Shown: positions 15,221 through 23,194, counted from the first letter of the stretch. The stretch: 29,796 nt of DNA from an uncultured Oscillospiraceae bacterium (GCA_934646115.1 CAKUEM010000020.1:1-29796), one strand, 5' to 3'. Notes: generated from the letters alone by a model not told the origin. Numbers and translations: made by a program.

Positions 15221-16837
15221 ATGCTTACATTAAATGCAAAATCTCTCGCGGATGCTGCCGGCTGGGCGGCCGCGGGCGTGAAGCTGCCGAAATATGACGT
15301 TGCCGCCATGGCGAAAAAGACCTCGGAGACGCCGCGCTGGATCCATTTTGGCGCGGGCAATATTTTCCGCGGCTTCGTCGCTGAGCTGCAGCAGGAGCTG
15401 CTTGACCGCGGCGAGGTGGATACCGGGATCATCGCGACCGATACGTTCGATTTTGAGATCATCGAAAAGGTCTATCACCCGCATGACAACCTGGGTCTGC
15501 TCGTGCTGATGCATCCGGACGGGACGCTTGAGAAGGAGATCATCGCCTCGATCGCGGAGAGCCTGCCGGCAAATTCCGGCTGCGACAAGTGCTGGGCTCG
15601 CATGAAAGAGATTTTCCGCGCGCCGTCGCTTCAGATGGCGAGCTTTACGATCACGGAGAAGGGCTACAGCTTGACGAATATCAAGGGCGAGCTGCTGCCG
15701 GTCGTCGTGAGCGACATGGCGGAGGGTCCGGCTGCGCCGAAGCATGCGATGGCGGTCGTCGCCGCGCTTGCGTATGAGCGCTTCCAGAACGGCGCGCTGC
15801 CGATCGCGTTTGTCAGCATGGACAACTGCTCGCACAACGGCGAGAAGCTGCAGAAATCTGTGCTTGCCGTGACCGAAGCGTGGGTGAAGAACGGCTTTGT
15901 GCCGCAGGCGTTCCTCGATTATTTAAACGATCCGGCGAAGGTGACGTTCCCGTGGTCGATGATCGACAAAATCACCCCGCGCCCGAGCGATTTTGTGCGC
16001 GAAAGCCTTGAAAAATCCGGCGTTTCCGGTATGGAGCCGGTTATCACCAATCGCAACACTTATATTGCGCCGTTTATCAACGCTGAGGTTCCGCGCTATC
16101 TGATCGTGGAGGACAGCTTCCCGAATGGGCATCCGCCGCTTGACAAGACGCGCGGCATGTTCTTCACCTCGCGCGAGACCGTGGAGAATACCGAGCGCAT
16201 GAAGGTTACGACCTGCTTAAACCCGCTGCACACGGCGCTTGCGGTGTATGGCTGCATGCTGGGCTTCACGTCAATTGCCGATGAGATGAAGGACCCCTGC
16301 CTTTCGAGCTTTGTGCGCAAAATGGGCTATGACGAGGGCATGCCGGTCGTGGTCAACCCCGGCATTGTTGATCCGAAGCAGTTTATCGACGAAGTGATCA
16401 ACATGCGCCTGCCGAACCCGTTTATTCCGGACACGCCGCAGCGTATCGCGGTGGATACCTCGCAGAAGCTTGCGATCCGCTTTGGCGAAACGATCAAGAG
16501 CTATGTGGCGCATGACGAGCTGGATGTGCAGAGCCTGACGCTGATCCCGCTGGTGCTGGCGGGCTGGTGCCGCTATGTGCTGGGCGTGGACGATGAGTTG
16601 AAGCCGTTTGAGCTGAGCCCCGATCCGATGCTTGAGACGATGCAGAAGGCGCTTGCGGGCATCGACCCGGCGACCGGCGCATACCAGGGTCAGCTGAAGG
16701 ATGTGCTGAAAAACAAGGTGCTCTTCGGCGTGGATCTCTATGAGGTCGGTCTGGGCGACAAGATCGAGGGTATGTTCAAAGAGCTGATCGCGGGCAAGGG
16801 CGCGGTTCGCAAAACGCTTGAGAAATACACGAAATAA
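15221..16837 (+). CDS. Mannitol dehydrogenase family protein (fructuronate reductase-like)
   Basis: The 538-residue protein belongs to the polyol-specific long-chain dehydrogenases. The N-terminal cofactor domain contains WIHFGAGNIFRGF (residues 40-52), and the catalytic region has the family K-x5-N-x2-H arrangement in KVTTCLNPLHTALAVYG. The family interconverts ketoses or keturonates and polyols or aldonates with NAD(P)H: mannitol/fructose, mannonate/fructuronate, altronate/tagaturonate. Length is like fructuronate reductase (UxuB) and D-mannonate oxidoreductases, which are a little longer than mannitol-1-phosphate dehydrogenase. The exact substrate is not decidable. It is a single-gene unit with its own promoter and a strong terminator; GGAAGGTGAG precedes the start. 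Confidence 0.85.
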   Translation: MLTLNAKSLADAAGWAAAGVKLPKYDVAAMAKKTSETPRWIHFGAGNIFRGFVAELQQELLDRGEVDTGIIATDTFDFEIIEKVYHPHDNLGLLVLMHPDGTLEKEIIASIAESLPANSGCDKCWARMKEIFRAPSLQMASFTITEKGYSLTNIKGELLPVVVSDMAEGPAAPKHAMAVVAALAYERFQNGALPIAFVSMDNCSHNGEKLQKSVLAVTEAWVKNGFVPQAFLDYLNDPAKVTFPWSMIDKITPRPSDFVRESLEKSGVSGMEPVITNRNTYIAPFINAEVPRYLIVEDSFPNGHPPLDKTRGMFFTSRETVENTERMKVTTCLNPLHTALAVYGCMLGFTSIADEMKDPCLSSFVRKMGYDEGMPVVVNPGIVDPKQFIDEVINMRLPNPFIPDTPQRIAVDTSQKLAIRFGETIKSYVAHDELDVQSLTLIPLVLAGWCRYVLGVDDELKPFELSPDPMLETMQKALAGIDPATGAYQGQLKDVLKNKVLFGVDLYEVGLGDKIEGMFKELIAGKGAVRKTLEKYTK

Positions 16838-16841
16838 TTGC

Positions 16842-16874
16842 AATTCCCGGCGGGTTTCCGCCGGGAATTTTTTT
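16842..16874 (+). terminator. Terminator of the mannitol dehydrogenase family gene
   Basis: A perfect 12-bp stem AATTCCCGGCGG (16842-16853) with CCGCCGGGAATT (16858-16869), loop GTTT, followed by a T-run to 16874. Confidence 0.95.
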
Positions 16875-16875
16875 A

Positions 16876-16915
16876 TAAAAGAGAGCTTCCCTCGTCTGAT
16901 ACGAAGGAAGCTCTT
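16876..16915 (-). terminator. Terminator of the DUF378 gene (minus strand)
   Basis: On the minus strand AGAGCTTCC (16907-16915) pairs with GGAAGCTCT (16882-16890), with an inner ACGA/TCGT pairing, followed by CTTTTAT. It stands back to back with the plus-strand terminator, as expected for convergent genes. Confidence 0.8.
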
Positions 16916-16916
16916 T

Positions 16917-17120
16917 TTAATGCTCTGTGATTGCGTTCTCGCGGAAAAACAGCGAGATGCACCAGACGCCGGCGAGCCCGACGAGCGTGTAGATAATGCG
17001 GCTCCAAACCGAACCCACGCCGCCGAAGATGGCGGCGACCAGATCAAACTGGAAGATGCCGATACAGCCCCAGTTGATCGCGCCGATCACGACCAGAATC
17101 AATGCGATTTTATCCCACAT
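16917..17120 (-). CDS. Small DUF378 membrane protein
   Basis: This 67-residue protein has two hydrophobic helices (about residues 5-25 and 40-60) and the DUF378 signature LVVIGAINWGCIGIFQFDLVA, followed by RIIYTLVGLAGV. DUF378 proteins are widespread small inner-membrane proteins of unknown function. The length is normal. The start is ATG 17120, with TAGGAG upstream. The intergenic stretch 17121-17187 contains TTGCAA repeated at 17137-17142 and 17149-17154 but no clear promoter, so it may be read from the binding-protein gene upstream. Confidence 0.88.
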   Translation of the reverse strand: MWDKIALILVVIGAINWGCIGIFQFDLVAAIFGGVGSVWSRIIYTLVGLAGVWCISLFFRENAITEH

Positions 17121-17187
17121 GATAAATCAACTCCTATTGCAATTTTATTTGCAACAGTAGTATCCTCCGCACGGGCGCATTTTATAC

Positions 17188-18042
17188 CTATTGCGCAAGA
17201 CTTTGCTTTAACGGGTTTTCGCCCACGTCCTCCGCATTGCAGATCAAAACCTGCGACGCGTCGTAATACGGCAGGGAGAAGAAAATATCATCGTCGTCGC
17301 GCTGATCATCAAATTCTGTAAACCGCCCGAGCGCCATTTTGATCTCATCATTCGCCAGCGCGGTAAGCAGCTTCTCGCGCGGGTAGGTGCGCACGGTCAG
17401 CTTCGCGCCCCATGTTTTGGCAACTTCGTTTGCAAACTCCACGTCCAGCCCGATCAGATCGCCGTTTTCCGCGCGGTAGCAGAAGGGCGCGCTGTCCTCC
17501 GCGATGCCGACGACCAGCTCGCGCCCGGCGACCTTGCCGGCGCTCGGCGTATACGCGCCGGAAAATCCGCTCGGCGTGCTGCCGCTGAAATAATGCGCAT
17601 ACATCGTGTCATATTCGCCGCTCGCCTGAATGCGCGAGATGGCGGAGCCGATCTCCAGCGTGAAATCATCATTCGCGTCCGTGCCGACCATATGCGTGAC
17701 CGCGCGATACGCCTTATCGGTCAGCTTTTCCAGCATCTGCCCAAAGCGCGTGTCAGAATTTATTAAATTTTTGGCGTTCTTCGCGTCCAGCGCGAGCGCG
17801 TTGACCTCGCGCGCGGCGAGCGCCTGCGTCGCCTCCTCGATCGAGTTGTAGGTTTTGATCTTCGCGTTTTTGATGTTGTCCTGCACCTGCTGCTCCGTGG
17901 TAATGCCCTGCACGATGCCGATCGCAGCGCCCGCAAGGTCGGTTTTTAACACATATCCGTTCTCCGGCTTCTTATGCCCGCAGCCGGAAAGAACAAACGC
18001 GGCGCACAGCGAAAGCGCGAGGATCATGCTCCATTTTTTCAT
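17188..18042 (-). CDS. Solute-binding lipoprotein with circularly permuted SBP family 3 halves
   Basis: This 284-residue lipoprotein has signal peptide KKWSMILALSLCAAFVLSG and lipobox Cys21. It is built from the amino-acid-type binding fold (SBP_bac_3) with the halves in reverse order. Residues 35-153 match the usual second half: AAIGIVQGITTE, KIKTYNSIEEATQALAARE, VNALALDAKNAKNLI, ASGEYDTMYAHYF. Residues 172-270 match the usual first half: GRELVVGIAEDSAPFCYRAE, IGLDVEFANEVAK, then DIFFSLPYYDASQVLI. A Gly/Ser/Pro linker (154-170) joins them. No permease or ATPase is adjacent. It could be an amino-acid binding protein, a sensor, or a remnant of a tandem-domain protein. The start is ATG 18042 after GGGAGTG; an in-frame ATG 42 bp upstream lacks a ribosome site. 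Confidence 0.8.
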   Translation of the reverse strand: MKKWSMILALSLCAAFVLSGCGHKKPENGYVLKTDLAGAAIGIVQGITTEQQVQDNIKNAKIKTYNSIEEATQALAAREVNALALDAKNAKNLINSDTRFGQMLEKLTDKAYRAVTHMVGTDANDDFTLEIGSAISRIQASGEYDTMYAHYFSGSTPSGFSGAYTPSAGKVAGRELVVGIAEDSAPFCYRAENGDLIGLDVEFANEVAKTWGAKLTVRTYPREKLLTALANDEIKMALGRFTEFDDQRDDDDIFFSLPYYDASQVLICNAEDVGENPLKQSLAQ

Positions 18043-18075
18043 TTGTAACACTCCCATTTTTTTAGCATCGTATGA

Positions 18076-18104
18076 ATTATACAATATTCTGCCCCATTGT
18101 TCAA
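18076..18104 (-). promoter_or_regulatory. Promoter of the solute-binding lipoprotein gene
   Basis: On the minus strand: TTGAAC (18099-18104), 17-base spacer, perfect TATAAT (18076-18081), 33 bp before the start codon. Confidence 0.75.
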
Positions 18105-18133
18105 GTAAATTTCCTGTGAACGGCGTGATTCTA

Positions 18134-18161
18134 TTGACAGGGATTTTTGTTGTGATATACT
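18134..18161 (+). promoter_or_regulatory. Promoter of alaS
   Basis: Perfect TTGACA (18134-18139), 16-base spacer, extended -10 TGATATACT with TATACT at 18156-18161. The leader is only ~34 nt, so no T-box element fits before alaS. Confidence 0.8.
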
Positions 18162-18201
18162 TATTAAATGGAACTTATTTTATGGCAATTCGGAGGTAAT
18201 T

Positions 18202-20841
18202 ATGCAGTACACCGGTTTGAACGAATTACGCGAGAAATTTTTATCATTTTTTGAAAGCAAGGGGCATTTGCGCCTGCCAAGCTTTCCGCTTCTGCCGCAG
18301 GGCGATAACTCCCTGCTGCTGATCAACTCCGGCATGGCGCCGATGAAGCCGTATTTTGCCGGGGAGCTGACGCCGCCGCGCGTCCGCGTGACCACCTGCC
18401 AGAAATGTATCCGCACGCCGGATATCGAAAATGTGGGTCACACGTCCCGCCACGGTACATTTTTTGAAATGCTCGGCAACTTCTCGTTTGGCGATTATTT
18501 TAAGCGCGAGGCGATGACCTGGGCGTGGGAATTCATTACGCAGGTGCTTGAAATTCCGGTGGACAAGCTGTTTGTTTCCGTCTATCAGGACGATGACGAG
18601 GCGTGGGAGCTTTGGACGCGCGAGATCGGCGTTCCCGAGGATCGCATGATCCGCCTCGGCAAGGAGGACAATTTCTGGGAGATCGGCGCGGGGCCTTGCG
18701 GGCCTTGCTCTGAGATCTATTTCGACCGCGGCGAGGAGCATGGCTGCGGCAGTCCGAACTGCGCGCCCGGCTGCGATTGCGACCGCTATGTCGAGTTCTG
18801 GAACCTGGTATTCACGCAGTTTTATAACGATGGCGAGGGCAACTATAGCCCGCTTAAGCAGAAGAATATCGACACCGGCATGGGGCTTGAGCGCCTTGCC
18901 TGCATCATGCAGGGCGTGAATTCGCTCTTCGAGGTCGATACGGTGAAGAATATTATGGCGCATATTTCGCGCATCGCGGGCGTGACGTATGGGGCGGACG
19001 CGCAGACCGATGTCTCCCTGCGCATTATTACCGACCATATCCGAAGCACGACCATGATGGTGTGCGACGGGGTGATGCCCTCCAACGAGGGGCGCGGCTA
19101 TGTGCTGCGCCGTCTGCTGCGCCGTGCCGCGCGGCATGGGCGGCTTCTGGGCATTCAGGGCGCGTTTTTGTGCGACGTGTGCGACACGGTGATCGCCGAG
19201 AGCGGCGACGCGTATCCCGAGCTGCGCACCAAGAGCGACTATATTAAAAAGGTCGTTCGCATGGAGGAGGACAGCTTTGAGCGCACGATCGACAGCGGAC
19301 TTACTATTTTAAACGACATGATCGCAAAGCTGCGCGCCGCGGGCGAGCGCACGCTCTCCGGCGCGGATGCGTTTAAGCTGTATGATACCTATGGATTCCC
19401 GATCGATTTGACGCTTGAAATTTTGGAAGAGGCGCAGATGTCGGTCGACCGTGAAACGTTTGACCGGCTGATGAATGAGCAGCGCGAGCGGGCGCGTGCC
19501 GCGCGGGCGGCGATGGGTGATTTCGCCTGGGAGAGCATGGATCTTGGGCTTGCGAAGGACGTAAAGACCGAGTTTTTGGGCTACACGCAGTTTGCGTGTG
19601 ACGCGAAGATCTTAGCGATCGTGGCGGACGGCGCGACGCGTGAGATGATCGGCGCGGACACGGAGGCGACGATTGTGCTTGACCGCACGGTATTTTATGC
19701 GGAAAGCGGCGGCCAGTGCGCGGATACCGGGCGGATCGCGGCGGATGGCGCGGTGTTTGAGGTGCATGATGTGCAGAAGACCAAGGACGGGAAGTTCCTG
19801 CACACGGGCGTTGTGCGGCAGGGGAGCTTTTCGGTTTCTGACGCGGTGACCGCGGAGATCGACGGGGAGCGCCGCCGCGCGACGATGCGCGCGCATTCGG
19901 CGACGCATTTGCTGCAAAAGGCGCTGCGCAAGCATTTGGGCGACCATGTGGAGCAGGCGGGAAGCTTTGTCACGCCGGACGTGCTGCGCTTTGACTTCAC
20001 GCATTTTTCCGCGCTGACGCCGGAGGAACTGCGCGCGGTGGAGGACGAGGTGAACGATGTGATCCTCGCGGGGCTGCCAATCACGATGCGCGAGATGCCG
20101 ATCGACGAGGCGAAGAAGCTGGGCGCGATGGCGCTGTTTGGCGAGAAATACGGAAATATCGTGCGCGTGGTCACGATGGGCGATTATTCCATCGAGTTCT
20201 GCGGCGGCACGCATTTGGATAATACCGCGAAGGCGGGGCTGGTTCGCATCACGGCGGAGACCTCGGTTGCGGCGGGCGTGCGCCGGATCGAGGCGGTCTG
20301 CGGCAAGGCGCTGGTTGCGCGCCTGCAGAGCGCGGAGGATGTGATCCGCGACACGGCGGCGGCGCTCAAGACCGCGCCGGCGGAGCTGTGCGCGAAGGCG
20401 GGGCAGACCGCGGCAGAGCTGAAGGCGCTGCGGCATGAGGCGGAGGACCTGCGCGGCAAGCTCGCGGCGGGCGATGCGCAGGCAATGGTGCGCGGCGCGA
20501 AGGATGTGCGCGGGCTGAAGCTCGTTTGCATAAAAAAATCCGGCATGGCGGGCGACGCGCTGCGCAAGATCGGCGATCAGCTGCGCGGCATGGATGAGAA
20601 CCTCACGGCGGTGCTGGCGAGCGAGTGCGACGGGAAGCTGGTGTTCGTGGCGAGCTGCGGCAAGGGCGCTGTGGCGCGCGGCGTGAAGGCGGGCGATCTG
20701 GTGCGCGCGGTTGCGGCGGTCGCGGGCGGTAAAGGCGGCGGCAAGCCGGATTGCGCAATGGCGGGCGGCTCTGACGTGACGAAGGTCGACGCGGCGCTCG
20801 CCGAGGCGGAGCGGTTTGTTTCTGCCGCGATCAAAGATTAG
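18202..20841 (+). CDS. alaS: Alanine--tRNA ligase
   Basis: This 879-residue cytoplasmic class II synthetase charges tRNA-Ala. The catalytic core carries FFESKGHLRLPSFPLLP, HTSRHGTFFEMLGNFSFGDYFK and the class II motif 3 region GMGLERLACIMQG (residues ~226-238). The editing domain has the zinc ligands HSATH (in RAHSATHLLQKAL) and CGGTH (FCGGTHLDNT), which clear Ser- and Gly-tRNA-Ala. A coiled coil and the glycine-rich C-Ala domain (KGGGKPDCAMAGGS) follow. Length is normal (~875). GGAGG precedes ATG 18202. The HIT gene starts 12 bp after the stop, so both share a transcript. Confidence 0.98.
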   Translation: MQYTGLNELREKFLSFFESKGHLRLPSFPLLPQGDNSLLLINSGMAPMKPYFAGELTPPRVRVTTCQKCIRTPDIENVGHTSRHGTFFEMLGNFSFGDYFKREAMTWAWEFITQVLEIPVDKLFVSVYQDDDEAWELWTREIGVPEDRMIRLGKEDNFWEIGAGPCGPCSEIYFDRGEEHGCGSPNCAPGCDCDRYVEFWNLVFTQFYNDGEGNYSPLKQKNIDTGMGLERLACIMQGVNSLFEVDTVKNIMAHISRIAGVTYGADAQTDVSLRIITDHIRSTTMMVCDGVMPSNEGRGYVLRRLLRRAARHGRLLGIQGAFLCDVCDTVIAESGDAYPELRTKSDYIKKVVRMEEDSFERTIDSGLTILNDMIAKLRAAGERTLSGADAFKLYDTYGFPIDLTLEILEEAQMSVDRETFDRLMNEQRERARAARAAMGDFAWESMDLGLAKDVKTEFLGYTQFACDAKILAIVADGATREMIGADTEATIVLDRTVFYAESGGQCADTGRIAADGAVFEVHDVQKTKDGKFLHTGVVRQGSFSVSDAVTAEIDGERRRATMRAHSATHLLQKALRKHLGDHVEQAGSFVTPDVLRFDFTHFSALTPEELRAVEDEVNDVILAGLPITMREMPIDEAKKLGAMALFGEKYGNIVRVVTMGDYSIEFCGGTHLDNTAKAGLVRITAETSVAAGVRRIEAVCGKALVARLQSAEDVIRDTAAALKTAPAELCAKAGQTAAELKALRHEAEDLRGKLAAGDAQAMVRGAKDVRGLKLVCIKKSGMAGDALRKIGDQLRGMDENLTAVLASECDGKLVFVASCGKGAVARGVKAGDLVRAVAAVAGGKGGGKPDCAMAGGSDVTKVDAALAEAERFVSAAIKD

Positions 20842-20853
20842 GAGGCGCTTACA

Positions 20854-21198
20854 ATGCAGGATTGTATTTTTTGCAAGATCATCGCGGGGGAGATCCCCTC
20901 GAAAAAGGTGTATGAGGACGAGCACGTCTATGCGTTTTATGATATCAACCCGCAGGCGCCGGTGCATGTGCTTGTGATCCCGAAGCGGCATATTTCATCG
21001 GTCGCGGCGATCGATGCGGAGAATGCGCCGGTCGTGGCGCAGGTGTACTGCGCGATCGCGAACATCGCGCGCGAGCTGGGGCTTGAGGAGCAGGGCTATC
21101 GCGTGGTGTCTAACTGCGGCGAGGCGGCGGGACAGACCGTGTTCCACCTGCATTTTCATATTTTGGGCGGCAAGCAGCTCACGCTTACGATGGCGTAA
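20854..21198 (+). CDS. HIT family nucleotide-binding protein
   Basis: This 114-residue histidine triad protein of the HinT type has the catalytic triad HLHFHIL (about residues 98-104). The N-terminal pair CIFCKIIAGEIP can bind zinc in related proteins. HinT-type enzymes hydrolyse nucleoside phosphoramidates and adenylated lysine or aminoacyl-AMP; such activity near a tRNA synthetase is fitting, though the link is only inferred. GGAGG precedes the start, and a strong terminator follows. Confidence 0.95.
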   Translation: MQDCIFCKIIAGEIPSKKVYEDEHVYAFYDINPQAPVHVLVIPKRHISSVAAIDAENAPVVAQVYCAIANIARELGLEEQGYRVVSNCGEAAGQTVFHLHFHILGGKQLTLTMA

Positions 21199-21210
21199 GG
21201 GGAAAATAAG

Positions 21211-21245
21211 AAAAAAGAAGGCTCATGCGTGGGCCTTCTTTTTTT
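21211..21245 (+). terminator. Terminator of alaS-HIT
   Basis: AAAAAAGAAGGC (21211-21222) pairs with GCCTTCTTTTTT (21233-21244), with three further inner pairs (one G-U) and loop TGCG, followed by T. The A and T arms make it work in either direction. Confidence 0.92.
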
Positions 21246-21983
21246 GCGCGCGGTCATTTGAATGCGCGGCTATTTGGGCATTATCTGGCTCAGGCGTAAG
21301 CTTTTTTGCGCGCGGCGGTGGTTCGTTGCGGGGAGCGTGCTTCTGCCGGGCGGCAGGCATGCGAAAAAATGGCGCAGTATGGCGAAAACGCACTGTTTGC
21401 AGGCGCGGGAAATGGAAATACGCCGCGCTTTTTGCATGGAAAAGGGGTAATGCAGCAAATTCGGGCGAGAAAAGCGGCAAGCGGGCGGAGCATGCCGGGA
21501 AATGGCGCGGCTTGACGGAATGCAGCGGGGAATGCTGCGCGGCGGCGCAATGCGCGGAATGCGCGCGGCATGCCGTGCATTTTGACGGGGAATGGCGCGA
21601 TTTTGCGAAAATGCGCGGGAAATATTGACGGACGGCGGCGTGTGTGCCGCAAGTACTGCCGGGTTGGACAAAGGCGCTGCGGCGCAGGAGGCAAGGCTAT
21701 GGCTGCGGCGCGCGCTGCTTTGCAAAAAATCACTTGCGCGCGCGTGGCGAGGCGGGCGAAAGTGAAACGCAAGCGCTGCGTGCGCGGGGAGGGTTGAGAG
21801 GCTGCGGCGCGGGAAGTGCGGCGGAAATGCTTTCGTGAAAGGCGGAAGGACGAGTGCCAAAACTGTAAAGAGATGCGGCGCGGCGCTGCGCACGTGGCGA
21901 GGGGGGCGAAAGCAAAACGCAAGCGCTGCGTGCGTGGGCGGAGCATGAGGTGCGGGTGCATGCCGCAATTTGGGTATAAAAAT
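21246..21983. repeat. Gene-free GC-rich spacer with a 42-bp direct repeat
   Basis: This 740-bp spacer between convergent genes contains no ORF with a family match. Many long frames are open on both strands but give Arg/Ala/Pro-rich low-complexity peptides. A 42-bp segment (CGTGGCGAGG through CGCAAGCGCTGCGTG) recurs at 21743-21784 and 21893-21934 with three mismatches, exactly 150 bp apart. GGGAAATGGCGCG-type words recur between 21410 and 21620, and TTTTTTGCGCGCGG occurs at both ends of the first 60 bp. The word style resembles the spacer at 10766-11407. No RNA gene is evident. Confidence 0.55.
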
Positions 21984-22027
21984 GCCTGAATCTGCAAAAA
22001 AGCATTTGTTTTTTGGCAGATTCAGGC
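21984..22027. terminator. Terminator of the DtxR-family gene
   Basis: GCCTGAATCTGC (21984-21995) pairs perfectly with GCAGATTCAGGC (22016-22027), and A/T runs extend the stem inward. On the minus strand the stem is followed by ATTTTTATA. It ends the regulator gene 6 bp after its stop. Confidence 0.88.
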
Positions 22028-22032
22028 GTTAT

Positions 22033-22404
22033 TTATTTTTTTAGTCCGCTCGCGTGCCGCTTGATCGCTTCAAACGTTTCATCGCTGATGTCATGCTCCA
22101 TTTTGCACGCGTCCTCCGTGGCAACCTCGGGCGAGACGCCGAGCCGGATCAAATACTGCGTGAGCAGCGTATGCCGTTCATAGATTTTATTTGCGATCTC
22201 ATACCCCGCCTCGGTCAATGTGAGATGCCCTTCCTCACTCACGGCGATATAGCCGCCCTTTTTCAGCAGCCCGACCGCGCGGCTGACGCTCGGCTTCGAG
22301 AAGCCCATATATTCGCCCACGTCGATCGATCGCACAAATGGGCTTTTTTTCGAAAGAATCAATATTGTTTCAAGATACATTTCGCCGGATTCCTGCAAGT
22401 GCAT
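22033..22404 (-). CDS. DtxR-family metal-dependent repressor (iron type)
   Basis: This 123-residue regulator has a winged helix (VGEYMGFSKPSVSRAVGLLKKGGYI, in two parts across residues 29-53) and a short dimerisation domain; it lacks the SH3 tail of DtxR and IdeR. The DtxR primary metal site aligns fully: M9 in GEMYLETI, and C100, E103 and H104 in EDACKMEHDIS. Cys at this place marks the iron-type DtxR/IdeR, whereas MntR has Glu. H78 in YERHTLL fits the second site. I infer iron-loaded repression of the adjacent feo operon. ATG 22404 follows GGGAGGTG; the GTG at 22413 is part of that site. The gene is divergent from feoA with an operator between. Confidence 0.88.
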   Translation of the reverse strand: MHLQESGEMYLETILILSKKSPFVRSIDVGEYMGFSKPSVSRAVGLLKKGGYIAVSEEGHLTLTEAGYEIANKIYERHTLLTQYLIRLGVSPEVATEDACKMEHDISDETFEAIKRHASGLKK

Positions 22405-22450
22405 TGGAAACACCTCCCTTGCGCGCCGCAGAATATCTCTTCTTATTTAT

Positions 22451-22479
22451 AGCATACCACACAAGGTTCTCTTTTTCAA
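22451..22479 (-). promoter_or_regulatory. Promoter of the DtxR-family gene
   Basis: On the minus strand: TTGAAA (22474-22479), 17-base spacer, TATGCT (22451-22456). An imperfect DtxR-type palindrome lies ~47 bp upstream. Confidence 0.7.
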
Positions 22480-22525
22480 GCACGCACTGTCCGCAAATCT
22501 TCCGGCTATCTGCACAAATGCGTGA

Positions 22526-22541
22526 GTTAGCATAGGCAAAC
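22526..22541. promoter_or_regulatory. Imperfect DtxR-type palindrome in the divergent region
   Basis: GTTAGC-ATAG-GCAAAC follows the same 16-bp register as the perfect site at 27036 with one arm mismatch. It lies between the divergent regulator and feo promoters, so it could serve autoregulation or act as an auxiliary feo site. Confidence 0.5.
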
Positions 22542-22595
22542 TGATAGTAATTCTGCTAAAATTGCGGCAACGCGCATTTTTTTTATCAAAACCTA

Positions 22596-22624
22596 TTGAC
22601 AAAGTGGGCTTGAATTCGTATCAT
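22596..22624 (+). promoter_or_regulatory. Promoter of the feo operon
   Basis: Perfect TTGACA (22596-22601), 17-base spacer, TATCAT (22619-22624). The predicted start of transcription (~22631) coincides with the left edge of the first operator. Confidence 0.8.
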
Positions 22625-22631
22625 ATAGATG

Positions 22632-22681
22632 GTTAGCGAGAACTAACTATAATTTTTCCCGCAGGGTTAGCGGGAGCTAAT
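22632..22681 (+). promoter_or_regulatory. Two DtxR-type operators at the feo transcription start
   Basis: GTTAGC-GAGA-ACTAAC (22632-22647) and GTTAGC-GGGA-GCTAAT (22666-22681) share the form GTTAGC-N4-GCTAAC, with centres 34 bp apart (about three helical turns). The first begins at the predicted +1, a position that would block initiation. Confidence 0.75.
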
Positions 22682-22720
22682 TACAAAACGAAACACGACC
22701 AGAAATGGGGAAAGGATACT

Positions 22721-22933
22721 ATGATGCCACTTACGCTTGCAAATGTGGGAGAAGAGAATGTGATCCGGCGGATCGGGGGCAGCCCGGAGGTGCGCCAGCA
22801 TTTGGAGAATCTTGGTTTCGTTGCGGGCGGGACGGTGAAGATCATCACGTCGCTCGCCGGAAATATCATTGTGAACGTAAAAGAATCGCGCGTTGCCATC
22901 AGCAAGGAGATGGCGCAGAAGATCATGATTTAA
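22721..22933 (+). CDS. feoA: FeoA domain protein (first copy)
   Basis: This 70-residue SH3-like FeoA protein (LTLANVGEENVIRRIGGSPEV, HLENLGFVAGGTVKIIT, GNIIVNVKESRVAISKEMA) has normal length. FeoA assists the FeoB ferrous iron transporter on its cytoplasmic side and may tune its GTPase. It is the first gene after the operator pair, followed by a second FeoA and FeoB. The start could be ATG 22721 or 22724; GGGGAAAGG precedes both. Confidence 0.92.
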   Translation: MMPLTLANVGEENVIRRIGGSPEVRQHLENLGFVAGGTVKIITSLAGNIIVNVKESRVAISKEMAQKIMI

Positions 22934-22972
22934 TGGGGCGGCGGTCCCTTTAAAAAGAAGGAGGATTTTGGT

Positions 22973-23194
22973 ATGAAAACATTGCGGCAGGCGCAGATCG
23001 GCGATACGGTCACGGTTGTGAAGCTGCACGGCGAGGGCGCGGTGAAGCGCCGGATTATGGATATGGGCATTACGCGCGGCGTTTCGGTGCATGTGCGGAA
23101 GGTTGCGCCGCTGGGCGATCCGATCGAGGTGACGGTGCGCGGCTATGAGCTGTCACTGCGCAAGGCGGACGCGGATATGATCGAGATTGAATAA
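22973..23194 (+). CDS. feoA: FeoA domain protein (second copy)
   Basis: This 73-residue FeoA protein (TLRQAQIGDTVTVVKLHGEG, IMDMGITRGVSVHVRKVAPLG, DPIEVTVRGYELSLRKADA) is closer to the canonical FeoA pattern than the first copy, especially in LGDPIEVxVRGYxLSLR. Two FeoA proteins ahead of FeoB are common in Clostridia, and the two copies may form a mixed complex. AAGGAGG precedes the start, 39 bp after the first copy. Confidence 0.94.
   Translation: MKTLRQAQIGDTVTVVKLHGEGAVKRRIMDMGITRGVSVHVRKVAPLGDPIEVTVRGYELSLRKADADMIEIE

Noticed and set aside
17137..17154. TTGCAA repeated six bases apart upstream of the DUF378 gene as an operator
   Set aside because: The words are short and AT-rich, and no promoter is placed around them, so chance is likely.
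18162..18201. T-box riboswitch before alaS
   Set aside because: The leader after the strong promoter is only ~34 nt, too short for a T-box.
19612..20991. 459-codon minus-strand frame opposite alaS and the HIT gene start
   Set aside because: The peptide is Arg/His/Ala-rich low complexity; alaS is certain on the other strand.
21270..21997. Two overlapping minus-strand frames of 232 and 235 codons in the spacer after the HIT gene
   Set aside because: Both encode Pro/Arg/Ala/His low-complexity sequence in different frames over the same DNA, with no ribosome site or domain. The region is better explained as GC-rich repeat filler.
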